Source of the DNA: Mesorhizobium sp. SOD10
GTDB lineage: Bacteria; Pseudomonadota; Alphaproteobacteria; Rhizobiales; Rhizobiaceae
DNA length: 64,000 nucleotides
Assembly: GCA_000824805.1 (NCBI GenBank)
Contig: CCNA01000006.1
Coordinates: 620,001-684,000, forward strand
Reading direction: 5' to 3'
This document shows positions 9,591-18,128 of this stretch, one piece after another; the first letter of the stretch is position 1; each line of letters starts with the position of its first letter. The notes beneath the pieces were generated by a model. It worked only from the letters and a program-made list of their open reading frames with translations, did no database searches and had not been told where the DNA came from. The translations under genes and the position numbers were made by a program.

Positions 9591-10478
9591 GTGCATACAG
9601 TCGTGCCTGAATGTGACACTCGGCCGAACGCCGGCGGCGCCCTGCTCGCTGCCCGCACCGCCGACGCTGTCGCAAGCGGTGCTCCCTTGGGCCGCATCGG
9701 CAATCTCGAAGTGCGGCTCGCCCGCAACGAAGCCGAGATCGCCGCCGCCCAGGAAGTCCGCTATCGGGTATTCTACGACGAGCTTGGCGCGAGGAAGGAC
9801 CTGTTTCAGGCGCAGGACCGGCGTGACGCCGACCGTTTCGATCCGCTCTGCGATCACCTTCTTGTGTTCGATACCTCCCTTCCCGGTCCCGAGCATCGCC
9901 GCATCGTCGGCACCTACCGCTTGCTGAGGCAGGAGATCGCGACGGCCGCCGGCGGCTTCTATTCCGAGGGCGAGTTTGAGCTCACCAAGCTGATCGCGCG
10001 GCACCCCGGCCAGCGCTTCCTCGAGCTCGGCCGCTCCTGCGTTCTGCCGGAATACCGCTCCAAGCGCACCATCGAGGCGCTCTGGCAGGGCATCTGGGCC
10101 TATATCAACCATTACGGCATCGGCGTGATGACCGGCTGCGCCTCTTTCCATGGCATCGTGCCGGCGGCGCATGCCGAGGCGCTGACCTATCTTGCCCATC
10201 ATTGCCGCACCAACTCCGCCTGGGATGTTCGCGCGGTCCCGGGGCGCTACTGCTCGATGGATCTGATGCCGATCGAGGCGGTGAACACCAAGGCGGCGAT
10301 CGCCGCCATGCCGCCGCTGGTCAAGGGCTACCTGCGCGTCGGCGCCCGCATCGGCGACGGCTGTGTCATCGACCACGAATTCTCGACCGTCGACGTCTTC
10401 GTCGTCATGCCGGTCAAGGAGATCGGCGCCCGCTACGTCAACTACTATGGCGGTGAAGGGCAGCGCTTCGCGGCATAG
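9591..10478 (+). CDS. olsB: L-ornithine N(alpha)-acyltransferase (ornithine lipid synthesis)
   Basis: A 295-residue GNAT-fold enzyme that transfers a 3-hydroxyacyl chain from acyl-carrier protein to ornithine, giving lyso-ornithine lipid. Recognisable family segments are LEVRLARNEAEIAAAQEVRYRVFYDE, DRFDPLCDHLLV, FLELGRSCVLPEYR and GVMTGCASFHG. Length agrees with Sinorhizobium OlsB. Start GTG at 9591 with AAGGAG upstream; the ~40 residues before the conserved region look variable. A Pho box precedes it. No olsA is next to it. The TAG stop leads straight into a tandem GCGAATA array. Confidence 0.9.
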   Translation: MHTVVPECDTRPNAGGALLAARTADAVASGAPLGRIGNLEVRLARNEAEIAAAQEVRYRVFYDELGARKDLFQAQDRRDADRFDPLCDHLLVFDTSLPGPEHRRIVGTYRLLRQEIATAAGGFYSEGEFELTKLIARHPGQRFLELGRSCVLPEYRSKRTIEALWQGIWAYINHYGIGVMTGCASFHGIVPAAHAEALTYLAHHCRTNSAWDVRAVPGRYCSMDLMPIEAVNTKAAIAAMPPLVKGYLRVGARIGDGCVIDHEFSTVDVFVVMPVKEIGARYVNYYGGEGQRFAA

Positions 10479-10577
10479 CGAATAGCGAATAGCGAATAGC
10501 GAATAGCGAATAGAAGAAAGTAGCGGGATCTGTTCCGTTCAACCTCTATTCGCTACTCCCTATTCGCTATTCGCTCA
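10476..10577. repeat. Head-to-head tandem heptamer array, locus 2
   Basis: The left arm is five perfect copies of GCGAATA (10478-10512). The right arm has four units of the complement (TATTCGC, TACTCCC, TATTCGC, TATTCGC; 10547-10574). A spacer of about 34 bases separates them. The olsB TAG (10476-10478) and the TRIC gene stop (10575-10577) directly abut the two arms. A hairpin terminator role for the convergent pair is plausible. Confidence 0.9.
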
Positions 10578-11207
10578 CCGGATGTCTTCCGGCCTTCGCC
10601 CCGGCCGGCTTTTATAGGCCGGAAACGACCAGCCAAATCTGAGCGCGCCGCCGCGCACCAGGAACGCTGCCGCAAAGCCGAGCAGGCTGGAAGCCAGCGC
10701 CGGCAGGCCGGCTAGATCGCCAAGGGTGAAGATGGTGGCGCCGGCAAGGGCGGCGGTGACATAGATTTCGGGCCTGAGCAGCACCGAGGGCTCGCCGGCA
10801 AGCAGATCGCGCAGAATGCCGCCGAAGGTCGCCGTCAGCACGCCCATGACCACCGACACGACGGGAGAGCCGGTGATCGCCAGCCCCTTGGCCGCGCCCA
10901 TCACCGAGAACGCCGCAAGGCCGATGGCGTCGAGCCAGAGCAGCAGCTTGTAGCGGGATTCGAAGCGGTGGGCGCTAAAGAAGACCAGTACCGCGACGAC
11001 GGCGCAGATCAGCACATAGCCGCTGTTGGCGACCCAGAAAACCGGCAGGTTGAGGATGACGTCGCGCAACGTCCCGCCACCGATGCCGGTGACGCTGGCC
11101 AGGAACAGAAAGCCTATGATGTCGAGCTGCTTACGCGATGCCGCAAGCGCGCCCGTCGCCGCGAAGACGGCGACGCCGGCATAGTCGAGCAACGCGATGG
11201 GATTCAT
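10575..11207 (-). CDS. TRIC-type cation channel family (UPF0126) membrane protein
   Basis: A 210-residue protein with six to seven hydrophobic helices arranged as two homologous halves. Each half carries a glycine-rich motif: LASVTGIGGGTLRDVIL in the first and TATFGGILRDLLAGEPSVL in the second. These GGxxRD motifs define the bacterial trimeric intracellular cation channel family (YicG and relatives). Likely a K+-permeable channel in the inner membrane. It begins with an ATG at 11207 and is bracketed on both sides by tandem heptamer arrays. Confidence 0.85.
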   Translation of the reverse strand: MNPIALLDYAGVAVFAATGALAASRKQLDIIGFLFLASVTGIGGGTLRDVILNLPVFWVANSGYVLICAVVAVLVFFSAHRFESRYKLLLWLDAIGLAAFSVMGAAKGLAITGSPVVSVVMGVLTATFGGILRDLLAGEPSVLLRPEIYVTAALAGATIFTLGDLAGLPALASSLLGFAAAFLVRGGALRFGWSFPAYKSRPGRRPEDIR

Positions 11208-11214
11208 AGGATGA

Positions 11215-11315
11215 GGGCAGTAAGGGAGTAAGGGAAAATAAATAGCACAAGTCGCGCAAATTGTACCGCCGCTATCCCTCCCCCCTTACTGCCCTACTCC
11301 CCTACTCACTTACTA
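11215..11315. repeat. Degenerate head-to-head heptamer array, locus 3
   Basis: The left arm has GGGCAGTAAGGGAGTAAGGG (11215-11234). The right arm has CTTACTG-CCCTACT-CCCCTACT-CACTTACTA (11285-11315). The unit is the same as at locus 1 but degraded. The right arm ends at the grpE TAG stop (11313-11315). Between the arms is an AT-richer spacer, which must also hold any promoter of the TRIC gene. Confidence 0.75.
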
Positions 11316-11945
11316 CGCATCCTTCTCCGCCTGCTCGTTCACCGGGCCTGGTTCGACCTTCGCCTCGGCGGCGGCCTTCGGACCGCCCTTGGCGACGCCG
11401 ACCATCGCCGGCCGCAGCACGCGCTCGCCGATCGAATAGCCCGGCTGCACCACCTGGACGACGGTGCCGGCCGGAACGTCCGGATTGGGCACCTCGAACA
11501 TCGCCTGGTGGAAGTTCGGATCGAACTTCTCGCCTTCCGGCGCGAGTTTCTTCACGCCATGGCGCTCCAGCGCCGAAAGCATGGCGCGTTCGGTGAGGTC
11601 GACACCTTCGATCAGCGCCTTGAACCCGGCGTCGCCGCCGGCTTTCGCCTCGGCTGGGATCGCGTCCAGCGCGCGGCGCAGATTGTCGGACACCGACAGC
11701 ATGTCGCGCGCGAAATTGGCCACCGCGTAAGTCCGCGCATCATGCACGTCGCGCGCGGTGCGCCGCCGCAGATTCTCCATGTCGGCCGCGACGCGCAGCG
11801 CGCGGTCCTTCAGTTCCTCGTTTTCTTTCAGCAGCCGCACCAGCGCCTCGTAGTCGCCGTCGACGCCACCTTCCGCACGCTCGCCGGAAGCCTGAGTGGC
11901 TTCCATATCTTCGGGCGTGCGTTCGTCTTTTGCCTGGTCGCTCAT
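11313..11945 (-). CDS. grpE: Nucleotide exchange factor GrpE
   Basis: A 210-residue DnaK co-chaperone that releases ADP. An acidic N-terminus precedes a long coiled coil ([35 protein letters not shown]). The beta-domain signature is present: [45 protein letters not shown]. The start is placed at the ATG giving MSDQAKDE, which has GGGAAA about 10 bases upstream; an in-frame ATG 15 bases earlier is less likely. No hrcA is next to it in the window. Confidence 0.93.
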   Translation of the reverse strand: MSDQAKDERTPEDMEATQASGERAEGGVDGDYEALVRLLKENEELKDRALRVAADMENLRRRTARDVHDARTYAVANFARDMLSVSDNLRRALDAIPAEAKAGGDAGFKALIEGVDLTERAMLSALERHGVKKLAPEGEKFDPNFHQAMFEVPNPDVPAGTVVQVVQPGYSIGERVLRPAMVGVAKGGPKAAAEAKVEPGPVNEQAEKDA

Positions 11946-12162
11946 CGCGTTTCCCGTCATTCGGATTGGTCTGGATTTGCGCCCGATATCGAGGTTTGGA
12001 GGTCAAAAATCAAGGGGTAAGCGGTGGCCGAGGACGCCAGGCCATCATTCCGAATTAATTCAAATTTTACCCTATCACGCAGCTTTGTTTGCTCTCAAAT
12101 GCCGTTGCGGGAACCATAGCGGGGCTGGAGGAGTTTCGAAGCCGACACAGGATTTTGGGACG

Positions 12163-12381
12163 ATGAACGGCAACCACGGCAACAGGCGCGCCGAGCTGGC
12201 GAACGATATCAGGCGGCAGGCCGGCAGCGAAGCAACGAAGCGCTTTCTGCGCACCTTGCCGGCATTTCGCCTGGAAAAGGAAATGCCCCAGCGGCTTAGC
12301 GATCTGCTTGACCGCCTCGACGATGTCGAGGCGGAGAATGCGGACGGCGGGCGGCGCTCAATGGCCGCACGCCACAACTGA
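12163..12381 (+). CDS. Small hypothetical protein
   Basis: A 72-residue, charged, helix-rich protein (MNGNHGNRRAELANDIRRQAG...) without a signal or membrane segment. The ATG follows a TTTTGGGA ribosome site. Codon use matches its neighbours. I do not recognise a domain. It sits alone between grpE (opposite strand) and pfpI (opposite strand). Confidence 0.5.
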   Translation: MNGNHGNRRAELANDIRRQAGSEATKRFLRTLPAFRLEKEMPQRLSDLLDRLDDVEAENADGGRRSMAARHN

Positions 12382-12387
12382 CGGGCT

Positions 12388-13008
12388 TTAGGCCGCCTTC
12401 CGGTCGTCGCGCATCAGCGCTTCGCCGTGGCGGATCTCGGTGCCGAGCACCTTCAGGCATTCCCGCATGAAAGCGGCAAGCCCCGGCCAGCCCTTGGCTG
12501 AAACCAGATTGCCGTCGACATGCGCGCCCGTCGGGGCGACATCAATATAGGTGCCGCCGGCAAGCGTCACTTCCGGCTCGCAATATTGCAGCGCCGCGAC
12601 CTCCTTGCCGCGCACCACGCCGTCGACCGCGATCAGGATCTGCACGCCGTGGCATATGGTGAAGATCGGCTTGCCGGTCTCATGGAAATGCCTGACCAGC
12701 GCCTGCACGCGCTTGTCGATGCGGATATATTCCGGTCCGCGCCCGCCCGCCGCATAGACCGCGTCGTAGTCGGCCGGCTTCACCTCGGCGAAGGTCTTGT
12801 TGAGGATGTAGTCGTGGCCGAGCTTTTCCGTATAGGTCTGGTGGCCCTCGAAGTCGTGCAATGAGGTCTTGAGCACGTCTCCGGCCTTCTTGTCAGGGCA
12901 CACGACATGGACGGTATGGCCGACCGCGTGCATGGCCTGCTCAAAAACGAAAATCTCATATTCCTCGCTGAACTCGCCAACGAGCATCAATATCTTCTTG
13001 CCTGCCAT
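12388..13008 (-). CDS. DJ-1/PfpI family protein
   Basis: A 206-residue class I glutamine-amidotransferase-like protein. It begins KKILMLVGEFSEEYEI, with an acidic residue near 15-16. The nucleophile elbow is FTICHGVQIL with C119 and H120, and AAGGRGPEYIR is the family's oxyanion-side loop. Members act as deglycases, chaperones, hydratases or proteases; which applies here is not clear. A strong RBS (GGAGGAG) precedes the ATG. Upstream lies a perfect 13-bp inverted repeat and two TGGTCNGACCA boxes, so the gene appears to be regulated. Confidence 0.85.
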   Translation of the reverse strand: MAGKKILMLVGEFSEEYEIFVFEQAMHAVGHTVHVVCPDKKAGDVLKTSLHDFEGHQTYTEKLGHDYILNKTFAEVKPADYDAVYAAGGRGPEYIRIDKRVQALVRHFHETGKPIFTICHGVQILIAVDGVVRGKEVAALQYCEPEVTLAGGTYIDVAPTGAHVDGNLVSAKGWPGLAAFMRECLKVLGTEIRHGEALMRDDRKAA

Positions 13009-13020
13009 GCCGGTCTCCTC

Positions 13021-13070
13021 CCTTAGCTGGTCATTATTTCGTAGCCCGAAATAATGACCCTATCCTAAGG
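13021..13070. promoter_or_regulatory. Inverted repeat upstream of the DJ-1/PfpI gene
   Basis: A perfect 13-bp inverted repeat, GGTCATTATTTCG (13029-13041) and its complement (13047-13059), has a 5-base loop. An outer CCTTAG/CTAAGG pair (13021-13026 and 13065-13070) extends it. It lies 21 to 51 bases upstream of the start codon of the minus-strand gene, so it may be an operator or a leader hairpin. There is no U-tract. Confidence 0.6.
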
Positions 13071-13106
13071 GCAGGTTGGCCGAAGGGGAAGCCTAAATCG
13101 TCAATG

Positions 13107-13191
13107 TGGTCTGACCAGAACAGTGCAGCCTACGTTCTAGGCCTGTTTCTGGCCGAGTTGACCGACAAAATACGCGATGCTGGTCGGACCA
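13107..13191. promoter_or_regulatory. Two TGGTCNGACCA palindromes
   Basis: TGGTCTGACCA at 13107-13117 and TGGTCGGACCA at 13181-13191 are two copies of the same 11-bp palindrome, 74 bp apart, in the region upstream of the DJ-1/PfpI gene. The shape resembles operators of FadR-type GntR regulators; no such regulator gene is adjacent. Confidence 0.45.
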
Positions 13192-13221
13192 GGATGATAG
13201 CTCTGGTGCCTGAGTGGAGCG

Positions 13222-13755
13222 TCACCCGGGACGCTTGCGCCGCCAGGAATATCTCGGCCCTTTGGGCTCCGCCTCCACCGCCGGCTGATAGTACACCGGC
13301 AGGCCGCCGGTCCGCCCTTCCTCCAGCCGCTTCAACAGCACCGGATTGGAGACCTCGAACTCGTCGAAACCGAGCCGCAGCATATGCGGCAGCTGGTCAA
13401 CCAGCACTTGGCCGGTGGCGCGCACCGCACCCTTGAAATGATGCCGCGTCCGCAGCAATTCGCCCTTGGAGAAGGAGCGGCCGTCATTGAAGGCCGGGAA
13501 GGCGAGCGCCACCAGCGACAGCTGGTCCAGCAGGCCGGCTATCTTGTCGAGTTCGTCGCCCGGCTGCAGCAGCACCCCGAGGCGCTCCTTGGCTGACTTG
13601 CGAACGTCCTCATCCAGCCCGAGAAAGGCCTGCAGCGGCAGGATGAAACGGCCATTACCGGCAAGCGCCTCGGCGCCTTCGGCGTGCGTCCACTCGTCTT
13701 CGCGAAAGCCGTCCGGAGTCCAAAGGCGGGTCCCCGCTGTCGTCAATTCAGTCAT
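13222..13755 (-). CDS. DUF934 protein of the sulfate-assimilation operon
   Basis: A 177-residue protein. The conserved DUF934 pattern is visible: GRFILPLQAFL, LGVLLQPGDELDKIA, LSLVALAFPAFNDGRSFSKGELLRTRHHFKGAVRATGQVLVDQLPHMLRLGFDEFEV. This family is regularly encoded next to cysH/cysI and is taken to support sulfite or APS reduction, possibly in electron supply; the biochemical role is unproven. Start ATG at 13755, with AGGAC upstream (a TTG one codon earlier is less likely). It is the last gene of the cys operon and is separated from cysH by a 143-bp palindromic element. Confidence 0.85.
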   Translation of the reverse strand: MTELTTAGTRLWTPDGFREDEWTHAEGAEALAGNGRFILPLQAFLGLDEDVRKSAKERLGVLLQPGDELDKIAGLLDQLSLVALAFPAFNDGRSFSKGELLRTRHHFKGAVRATGQVLVDQLPHMLRLGFDEFEVSNPVLLKRLEEGRTGGLPVYYQPAVEAEPKGPRYSWRRKRPG

Positions 13756-13783
13756 CAAAAGTCCTAAGGTCCTAAAGATTCCA

Positions 13784-13926
13784 AGGATATGCCGAGATTC
13801 AGGTCAGGCCGAGCCGAAAGTGGTGGCTTCCGAGAACCGGAGCGAAGCGTACTTGAAGTACGTGAGCACCGGAAGCGCAGAAGTCGCCATTTGCAGGCCG
13901 GCCTCAGCTGAATATCGGCGTATCCT
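13784..13926. repeat. 143-bp MITE-like palindromic element in the cys operon
   Basis: The two 27-bp ends (AGGATATGCCGAGATTCAGG... at 13784-13810 and its inverted partner at 13900-13926) match with a few differences. The centre holds a perfect CGTACTT-G-AAGTACG palindrome (13848-13862). The right end overlaps the TAG stop of cysH. It has no coding capacity, so it would have to be moved in trans if mobile. Confidence 0.75.
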
Positions 13927-14689
13927 AAAGTGAGGCGTCGGTCAGCGACTTTTCCAAGCCGGAGAGGTGAATGCCGCACTCGGTCTTGGCATGGCCCGCC
14001 CAGCGGCCGCTGCGCGCGTCCTCGCCGGGCTGCACCGGCTGCGTGCATGGGAAGCAGCCGATCGAGAGATAGCCATAGGCGACCAGCGGATTTTCGCGCA
14101 GCGCATGCGCGCGCATATAGTCGGCCTGATCCGATGTCGTCCAGTGTGCCAGCGGGTTGATGCGGATGCGCGACCCGACCGCCTCGAAGACGGGCAGCGC
14201 CGCGCGCGTCGATGCCTGGAAGCGCTTGCGCCCGGTGAACCAGGCGCGAAACGGCTCGACGCCGCGCGCCAGCGGCTCGACCTTGCGCACGTTGCAGCAG
14301 GCGTCGGTGTCGGTCTCGTGCAACCGGCCCGTCGGATCGACGCGTTCGAGCGCTGCCTCCTCCGGCTTGATCACCCTGATATCGGTCAGACCGAAGTCGG
14401 CCACCAGCGCGTCGCGGTAGCCGAGCGTCTCCTCGAAATGCTTGCCGGTGTCGAGAAAGATGACCGGCAGCGAACGGTCGATCTCCGAAATCATGTGCAG
14501 AAGCACCGCCGAATCCGCGCCGAAGGACGACACGGCCGCGATCTCGCCGCGAAACAGATCACGCGCCGCGCGTTCGATGATCTCGATCGGCTTCAGATGG
14601 CCATGCAGCGCGTCGAGCCCCGCCGCTTCCGCGGCGACGCCTGTCTCCACACTGCCGGTGCGGTCAAGCGGCCTTGGTTTCGCCAGCAT
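13925..14689 (-). CDS. cysH: Assimilatory adenylyl-sulfate (APS) reductase
   Basis: A 254-residue enzyme that reduces APS to sulfite and AMP. The PP-loop-like ATP-pyrophosphatase fold shows AAVSSFGADSAVLLHM (51-66) and IFLDTGKHFEETLGYRD. Cys131-Cys132 and Cys212/Cys215 (GCFPCTQP) form the CC...CxxC set that binds a [4Fe-4S] cluster, which marks APS rather than PAPS reductases. The catalytic Cys is C238 in KTECGIH. The ATG overlaps the cysI end by 26 bases, so translation is coupled. The TAG stop lies in the end of a palindromic element, and the last residues may have been altered by its arrival. Confidence 0.92.
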   Translation of the reverse strand: MLAKPRPLDRTGSVETGVAAEAAGLDALHGHLKPIEIIERAARDLFRGEIAAVSSFGADSAVLLHMISEIDRSLPVIFLDTGKHFEETLGYRDALVADFGLTDIRVIKPEEAALERVDPTGRLHETDTDACCNVRKVEPLARGVEPFRAWFTGRKRFQASTRAALPVFEAVGSRIRINPLAHWTTSDQADYMRAHALRENPLVAYGYLSIGCFPCTQPVQPGEDARSGRWAGHAKTECGIHLSGLEKSLTDASL

Positions 14690-16334
14690 AGAGCGCCTCC
14701 TTGAACGGCGCGGGACCGACACGGCGGTAGGCGTCGATAAAACGTTCGTCGGGACGGAGCCGAAGGCCGAGATAGGTGTCGACGATCTGCTCGATGGCAT
14801 CGGTGATTTCTTCCGAGGAGAAGCCGCGGCCGATGATCTCGCCGATGGATGTGTTTTCGTCGGCCGAACCGCCGAGCGTCACCTGGTAGAGCTCGGTGCC
14901 TTTCTTCTCGACGCCCAGAATGCCGATATGGCCGACATGGTGGTGGCCGCAGGCATTGATGCAGCCGGAGATCTTCAGCTTCAATTCACCGATCTCACGC
15001 TGCCGCTCCAGCGAGGCGAAGCGGCGCGAGATTTCCTGCGCCACCGGAATGGAACGCGCCGTGGCCAGCGAGCAATAATCGAGGCCGGGGCAGGAGATGA
15101 TGTCGCTGATCAGGTTGGAATTGGCGGTCGCGAGACCGATCTCGACCAGCGCGTCATAGACCGCCTTCAGATCGGCGCGCGCCACATGCGGCAGGATCAG
15201 GTTCTGCTCGTGGCTGACGCGCAGCTCGTCGAAAGCGTATTTCTCGGCAATGTCGGCGACCGCTTCCATCTGGCTGTCGGTGACGTCGCCAGGCACCTCG
15301 CCGATGCCCTTGAGCGAAATGGTGACTGCCGCGTAGTCGGGATGGCGATGTGTCACGACATTCTGGTCGAGCCATTCCGAAAAGCTCTTGGAATCGAGCC
15401 GCGCTTGCTTGACGAGAGCATCGCCTTCCGGCCGGGCCGACAGCGCCGGCGGCGCGAAATAGGCGTTGATGGCTCGGATATCGGCTTCCGGCAACTTCAG
15501 CTCAGTGTCCTTAAGCTCCTGCCATTCGGCCTCGATCTGCCTTGCGATCTCCTCGACGCCGGTCTCGTGCACCAGGATCTTGATACGCGCCTTGTACTTA
15601 TTGTCGCGGCGGCCGTAGAGGTTGTACACGCGCAGAATCGCCGTGCAGTAGGACAGCAACTCCGCTTCCGGCAGGAAGTCGCGGATCTTCTTAGCGACCA
15701 TCGGCGTGCGGCCCAGGCCACCGCCGACATAGACCGCAAAGCCCAGCTCGCCGGCGGCGTTCTTCTTCAGATGCAAGCCGATGTCATGCGCCTGGATGGC
15801 GGCGCGGTCGCGCTCGGCGCCTGTCACCGCGATCTTGAACTTGCGCGGCAGATACGAAAACTCCGGATGGACCGACGACCATTGGCGCAGGATTTCCGCG
15901 TAGGGGCGCGGATCGGCGACCTCGTCGGCCGCCGCCCCGGCGAAGTGATCGGCGGTAACGTTGCGGATGCAATTGCCGCTGGTCTGGATGCAATGCATTT
16001 CGACGCTGGCGAGATCGGCTAGGATCGCCGGAACGTCGGCCAGCGCCGGCCAGTGGAACTGCAGGTTCTGGCGCGTGGTGAAGTGGCCGTAGCCCTTGTC
16101 GTATTTGCGGGCGATATGGGCGAGCATGCGCAATTGCCGGCTGTTCAGCGTGCCGTAAGGCACCGCGATACGCAGCATATAGGCATGCAGTTGCAGGTAT
16201 ACGCCGTTCATCAGCCGGAGCGGCCGGAACTGGTCCTCGGTGATCTCGCCGGCAAGCCGGCGCTTCACCTGGTCGCTGAACTCGGCCACTCGGGCCTGAA
16301 CGAAATCGTGGTCGAACTCGTCGTAACGGTACAT
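14664..16334 (-). CDS. cysI: Sulfite (nitrite/sulfite) reductase hemoprotein subunit
   Basis: A 556-residue siroheme/[4Fe-4S] reductase that reduces sulfite to sulfide. The two-repeat architecture is clear: YGHFTTRQNLQFHWP with CIQTSGNCIRNVTAD in the first half, and LRVSHEQNLILPHV in the second. The cluster ligands are in SCPGLDYCSLATAR and SGCINACGHHHVGHIG. The start is the ATG giving MYRYDEFDHDF; the 53-codon open extension upstream has no family similarity. It lies 43 bases after the DUF2849 gene. Between sulfite and nitrite reductase, the neighbours (cysG, cysH) argue for sulfite. Confidence 0.92.
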   Translation of the reverse strand: MYRYDEFDHDFVQARVAEFSDQVKRRLAGEITEDQFRPLRLMNGVYLQLHAYMLRIAVPYGTLNSRQLRMLAHIARKYDKGYGHFTTRQNLQFHWPALADVPAILADLASVEMHCIQTSGNCIRNVTADHFAGAAADEVADPRPYAEILRQWSSVHPEFSYLPRKFKIAVTGAERDRAAIQAHDIGLHLKKNAAGELGFAVYVGGGLGRTPMVAKKIRDFLPEAELLSYCTAILRVYNLYGRRDNKYKARIKILVHETGVEEIARQIEAEWQELKDTELKLPEADIRAINAYFAPPALSARPEGDALVKQARLDSKSFSEWLDQNVVTHRHPDYAAVTISLKGIGEVPGDVTDSQMEAVADIAEKYAFDELRVSHEQNLILPHVARADLKAVYDALVEIGLATANSNLISDIISCPGLDYCSLATARSIPVAQEISRRFASLERQREIGELKLKISGCINACGHHHVGHIGILGVEKKGTELYQVTLGGSADENTSIGEIIGRGFSSEEITDAIEQIVDTYLGLRLRPDERFIDAYRRVGPAPFKEALYAGETKAA

Positions 16335-16377
16335 GCTTCGTCTTTCAGGGCGCGTCCGCCCGTTGCCTTCCTGGGAT

Positions 16378-16683
16378 TTAAGCCGCCCGTGCCGCTTGCG
16401 GGCTCGCTTGCTTGCCGAGATCGGGGTGGATGGTCGGGCCCGCGGCGCGGATCTTCTCGCGCAGCCGCACCGGCTGGACCAACCCATCGACAATGGTGAC
16501 GTCGATCACGTTGACGTCCAGGACTTCATTGTTGGCGGCCGCCGCGGCGCCGATCGCTTCCAGCCGGTCCTCCGCAGCCTTGTCATACGCGATATCGGCA
16601 TGGCCGACGGTCTCCGCCCAGCCGCCATCGGCGTACCAGACGGCGATGCCGTCGGAGAGCCTGTTCGCGGTCAGTACCTTCAT
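16378..16683 (-). CDS. DUF2849 domain protein
   Basis: A 101-residue protein starting MKVLTANRLSDGIAVWYADGGWAETVGHA, the typical start of DUF2849. The family is found almost only between cysG and cysI in alphaproteobacteria, and its biochemical role is unknown. The ATG overlaps the cysG stop by four bases (ATGA), so translation is coupled. A conserved NEVLDVNVIDV strand and VQPVRLREKIRAAGPT segment are visible. Confidence 0.85.
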   Translation of the reverse strand: MKVLTANRLSDGIAVWYADGGWAETVGHADIAYDKAAEDRLEAIGAAAAANNEVLDVNVIDVTIVDGLVQPVRLREKIRAAGPTIHPDLGKQASPQAARAA

Positions 16684-18128
16684 TGCTCAACTCCTTCGGC
16701 GACGGCTGAAGCCGCGCCCTCATGCTTATGGGCCGCGAGCGGCTCGGATTGTTCGAAATTGGCGCCGGCGACGGCGTCGCCGATGATCGTCATCACCGGA
16801 CCGGTGAGGTCGGCGCGCTCCTCCAGCGAGGGCAGGTCGGCCAGCGTGCCGTGGAAACGTCGGCGAATGCCGAGGCTGGCGTTCTCGACGACGGCGACGG
16901 CGGTGTCCGGCGACAGCCCGGCTTCGATCAGCCGGCCGGCGACTTCCGCCGCGACCGAACGGCCCATATAGACGGCGACGGTGGCGCCGGAGATGGCAAG
17001 CTTTGCCCAGTCGGGCAGCGAGTTGCCCTTGAGGTCGTGGCCCGTGGTGAACACCATCGAGGACGAAACACCGCGCAGCGTCAGCGGCAGTTCGAAATCG
17101 GCGGCCGCGGCAAAGGCGGCGGTGACGCCCGGAACCACCTCATAGCCGATGCCGGCCTCCCGAAGCGCCGCCATTTCCTCGCCGGCGCGTCCGAACACCA
17201 ATGGGTCGCCGGACTTCAGCCGCACCACGCGCTTGCCGGCGCGGCCAAGCTCGATGAGCAGCGCGTTGATCTCTTCCTGGCTCTTGGAATGGCAGCCCTT
17301 GCGCTTGCCGACCGGCAGGCGCTCGGCATCGCGGCGACCCATGGCGACGATCGCCTCGGGTACCAGCGCGTCGTAGACGATGGCGTCCGCCTCCATGAGC
17401 AGGCGGTGCGCGCGCAAGGTCAAAAGATCCTCCGCGCCCGGGCCGGCGCCGACCAGCGCGATATGTCCCTCGACGGGAGTATCCTGGGCCAGGAGCTCGA
17501 GCGCCGCGCCATGCGCCTCGGCGAGTTCGCCTGCTTCGATGGCCTTGGCCGGCGCGCCGGCGAAGAAATCGCTCCAGAAGCGGCGGCGGCGATTGCCCTT
17601 AGGCAGCTTCTCGGCGGCGGCGCGGAACGAAGCGGCAAGTGCCGCCAGCCGGCCGAGCGACGGCGACAGCATGCGATCGATGCGCCCTCGCAGCATCTGC
17701 GCCAGAACCGGCCCGGCGCCTTCGGTGCCGATGGCAATCGCCACCGGCGCGCGGTTGACCAGGGCCGGGGTGAAGAAATCGCAGAGCTCAGGCCGATCCA
17801 CGGCGTTGACCGGGATGCCTAGCCGGCGGGCGTCGTCGACGACGCGACGATCGAGCGCCTCGTCGCCGCTCGCGGCGAAGACCAGTGCTGCGCCCTGGAG
17901 ATGCGCGGCTTCATATGCCGCCTCGATGTGAACGGCCCCGGTCGATGCGATGAACTCCAACAGACCGCCGCTCGCATCGTCGGCAACGATGCGCAGCACC
18001 GCGCTCGACTGCGAAAGCAGCCTGGCCTTGACAAGCGCTTCCTCGCCATTGCCGACGATGGTCACGGCTTCGCCCTCGACCCGCATGAAGACGGGAAAGG
18101 CATTGAGCTTGGCATTGGCTGGCGACAT
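16680..18128 (-). CDS. cysG: Siroheme synthase (multifunctional)
   Basis: A 482-residue protein that makes siroheme for CysI. The N-terminal third is the precorrin-2 dehydrogenase/sirohydrochlorin ferrochelatase (NAFPVFMRVEGEAVTIVGNG, NAVDRPELCDFFTPALVNR, IGTEGAGPVLAQMLR). The C-terminal part is uroporphyrinogen-III C-methyltransferase (ALVGAGPGAEDLLTLRAHRLL, DAIVYDALV, KSGDPLVFGRAGEE, VVPGVTAAFAAAA). The start is the ATG giving MSPANAKLNAF; another ATG four codons earlier is possible. It is the first gene of the minus-strand cys operon, so the promoter should lie in the 418 bases upstream. Confidence 0.92.
   Translation of the reverse strand: MSPANAKLNAFPVFMRVEGEAVTIVGNGEEALVKARLLSQSSAVLRIVADDASGGLLEFIASTGAVHIEAAYEAAHLQGAALVFAASGDEALDRRVVDDARRLGIPVNAVDRPELCDFFTPALVNRAPVAIAIGTEGAGPVLAQMLRGRIDRMLSPSLGRLAALAASFRAAAEKLPKGNRRRRFWSDFFAGAPAKAIEAGELAEAHGAALELLAQDTPVEGHIALVGAGPGAEDLLTLRAHRLLMEADAIVYDALVPEAIVAMGRRDAERLPVGKRKGCHSKSQEEINALLIELGRAGKRVVRLKSGDPLVFGRAGEEMAALREAGIGYEVVPGVTAAFAAAADFELPLTLRGVSSSMVFTTGHDLKGNSLPDWAKLAISGATVAVYMGRSVAAEVAGRLIEAGLSPDTAVAVVENASLGIRRRFHGTLADLPSLEERADLTGPVMTIIGDAVAGANFEQSEPLAAHKHEGAASAVAEGVEQ

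Noticed and set aside
14442-16022. A 526-codon open frame antisense to cysI and cysH
   Set aside because: Shadow of the real genes. The product looks like repeated RxG-rich low-complexity sequence with no domain.
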